Assembly: GCA_037355855.1 (NCBI GenBank)
Contig: CM074764.1
Location: 248,001 to 312,000 of the forward strand
Source of the DNA: Pseudo-nitzschia pungens
Lineage: Eukaryota; Bacillariophyta; Bacillariophyceae; Bacillariales; Bacillariaceae
Direction: 5' to 3'
DNA: 64,000 bases
The notes below the pieces were generated by a model. The model was not told the origin of the DNA. It was given only the letters and a program-made list of their open reading frames with translations, and ran no database searches. A program made the translations under genes and the position numbers. Shown in pieces: positions 62,885 to 64,000 of this stretch. Positions within the stretch are counted from its first letter, which is position 1. Each line of letters begins with the position of its first letter.

Positions 62885-64000
62885 GGATTCAATGACAGTA
62901 ACGATATTATAATGATAATGATACTATAACACTAATGTGTCGTGTCGTGTCGTCTCGTCTCGTCTCGTGTCGTTTTGTCAAACAAATTGGAATGTATAGC
63001 AACGGATGGCAGCAGTCGCGACAACCTCTGCTGGATGCTGATGTTCGATGAGTTATGGTTGCGAAGTAACTTACTTCGTATAACGTAATACGAAGTACAG
63101 TGAGGTTACTTTTGTTGTTTATGAAGGTGTCGTAAGATCTTACTTCGTCTATCTCGTTTGTGGTTCGAAAGGCGGGAAACAATGGAAACCGCGACGAGTA
63201 CAAAAATTTATTCCGTATTCCGTAAGGTTTACGGTAAGGCTTATGCATCTCGCAACCAAACTCGTGTTGTGACTGCGGAATCTCGAAGGATCACACGATC
63301 CAAAAGCACGTGCAACTTGCGAACCCTGTGGTCTCTAAAATACACTACGGAAACGGTACGATAATTACTGTACGAAATCGATGGAATGCTCTGATTATGG
63401 CCGCTGATTTGGTTGCGTACCGGGGTGTTGTACAGGTAAGTTACGTACGGTACGCACCGATAAAGTAACTTACTCGTAACCTAATCGTAAACAATAAACC
63501 TTACACGTACGTGTAGTCGTCGACTTCACAGGCAACCTCGAATCTCCGGAAACGTTACTACAGGATTCCTATCAGCTGTCCCCGGTTCTACATCCCCAAC
63601 TACTAATTTCTACGGAAACCTTGGGACAGCTGATAGGAATTCGGTAGTAATATCTTATTGCCTGAACTGCTGGCCCTGAATTTTCCGAACGCCGCAGCGT
63701 TGCGTTGTCATGGCCCTCCGAATTCGAAGGAATGCACTCGGTCGCTCATGAAAGTCGGGCCCTCCACTGAGGGTCATTAGGGGTGGTCACAAGTCATAGG
63801 CAACAAAGGGGTCATACCGGGACGGTTACTTGGTCCATAAGAGGTAATTAAGGTTACCGTAATTATGCACACTACTTCGTACATCACTTGAAGTAATCTT
63901 ACAAAAGTATGTTGGTATCGATCCAACATACCTTTGCACGGCGGATGCGTTGCGCAGAGTTGTGCTCTATTTTTTGCGGTCGTACCGGTAGTAACCTTAC
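62885..64000. other. Intergenic end of window
   Basis: Carries TCGTG/TCGTC pentanucleotide repeats (62938-62975), GTAAGG/ACGGTA motifs (63060-63130, 63220-63240, 63410-63510) and the second MITE copy. No gene recognised before the window ends. Confidence 0.6.
63555..63650. mobile_element. Short MITE, copy 2 of 2 (inverted relative to 26736)
   Basis: 96 bp with TTACTAC..GATTCCTATCAGCTG and CAGCTGATAGGAATTC..GTAGTAA ends. Its reverse complement follows the element at 26736-26834 through the middle (GTAGAAATTAGTAGT, GGGGA.GTA..AAC). Non-coding. Confidence 0.88.

Overview
The window looks like nuclear DNA of a diatom, probably pennate. Genes are well spaced with few short introns (GT..AG, mostly 100-400 nt). 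Coding regions carry many Asn, Ser, Asp and Gln tracts. Two genes encode a CRAL-TRIO-like domain joined to a DUF6824-like domain, an architecture I associate with diatoms. The window also holds a flavohemoglobin, a RING-like/Sel1/MYND protein, a Golgi-type sulfotransferase and a heptahelical receptor. I see no bacterial operons, rRNA, confident tRNA or CRISPR array. The species cannot be named from the sequence alone.

Layout. 0-5.6 kb: 5'-truncated LCAT/PDAT-like acyltransferase (+), a 1.8 kb microsatellite-rich spacer, and a PRKRIP1-like spliceosomal protein (-). 6.4-7.6 kb: a class I methyltransferase with a disrupted frame (-). 9.4-11.5 kb: RING-like/Sel1/MYND protein (+). 12.6-14.2 kb: type II membrane glycosyltransferase-like protein (-). 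15.8-17.4 kb: flavohemoglobin (+), convergent with a very long SHPRH/Irc20-like SNF2-RING protein (17.8-23.3 kb, -). 24.9-28.8 kb: a tandem pair of methyltransferases, the second broken by five apparent single-base insertions and with a MITE in its upstream region. 29.2-30.7 kb: frameshifted TPR protein (-). 32.8-34.4 kb: alpha/beta hydrolase (-). 35.7-38.1 kb: a non-coding 2.4 kb foldback element. 38.4-40.3 and 52.0-54.2 kb: the CRAL-TRIO/DUF6824 paralogs (-). Between them: an HDAC/acetylpolyamine amidohydrolase (+), an ankyrin-like protein (+) and a Tat-type targeted NmrA-like protein (-). 56.9-58.7 kb: heptahelical receptor (+). 58.7-59.35 kb: MITE with TA target duplication. 61.0-62.9 kb: sulfotransferase (-). 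62.9-64 kb: spacer with the second copy of the 26.7 kb MITE.

There is no shared pathway. Themes are chromatin and RNA (SHPRH-like, HDAC, PRKRIP1), lipid handling (LCAT-like, CRAL-TRIO), NO detoxification, and the secretory pathway or cell wall (sulfotransferase, glycosyltransferase). The most unusual parts are non-coding: the foldback element, a row of small hairpins at 44.83-44.94 kb, three MITE-like families, and a dispersed GTAAGGTTAC-type palindromic motif that fills many spacers. Several loci carry isolated one-base indels, often in homopolymers. Pseudogenisation and assembly error both need to be considered.
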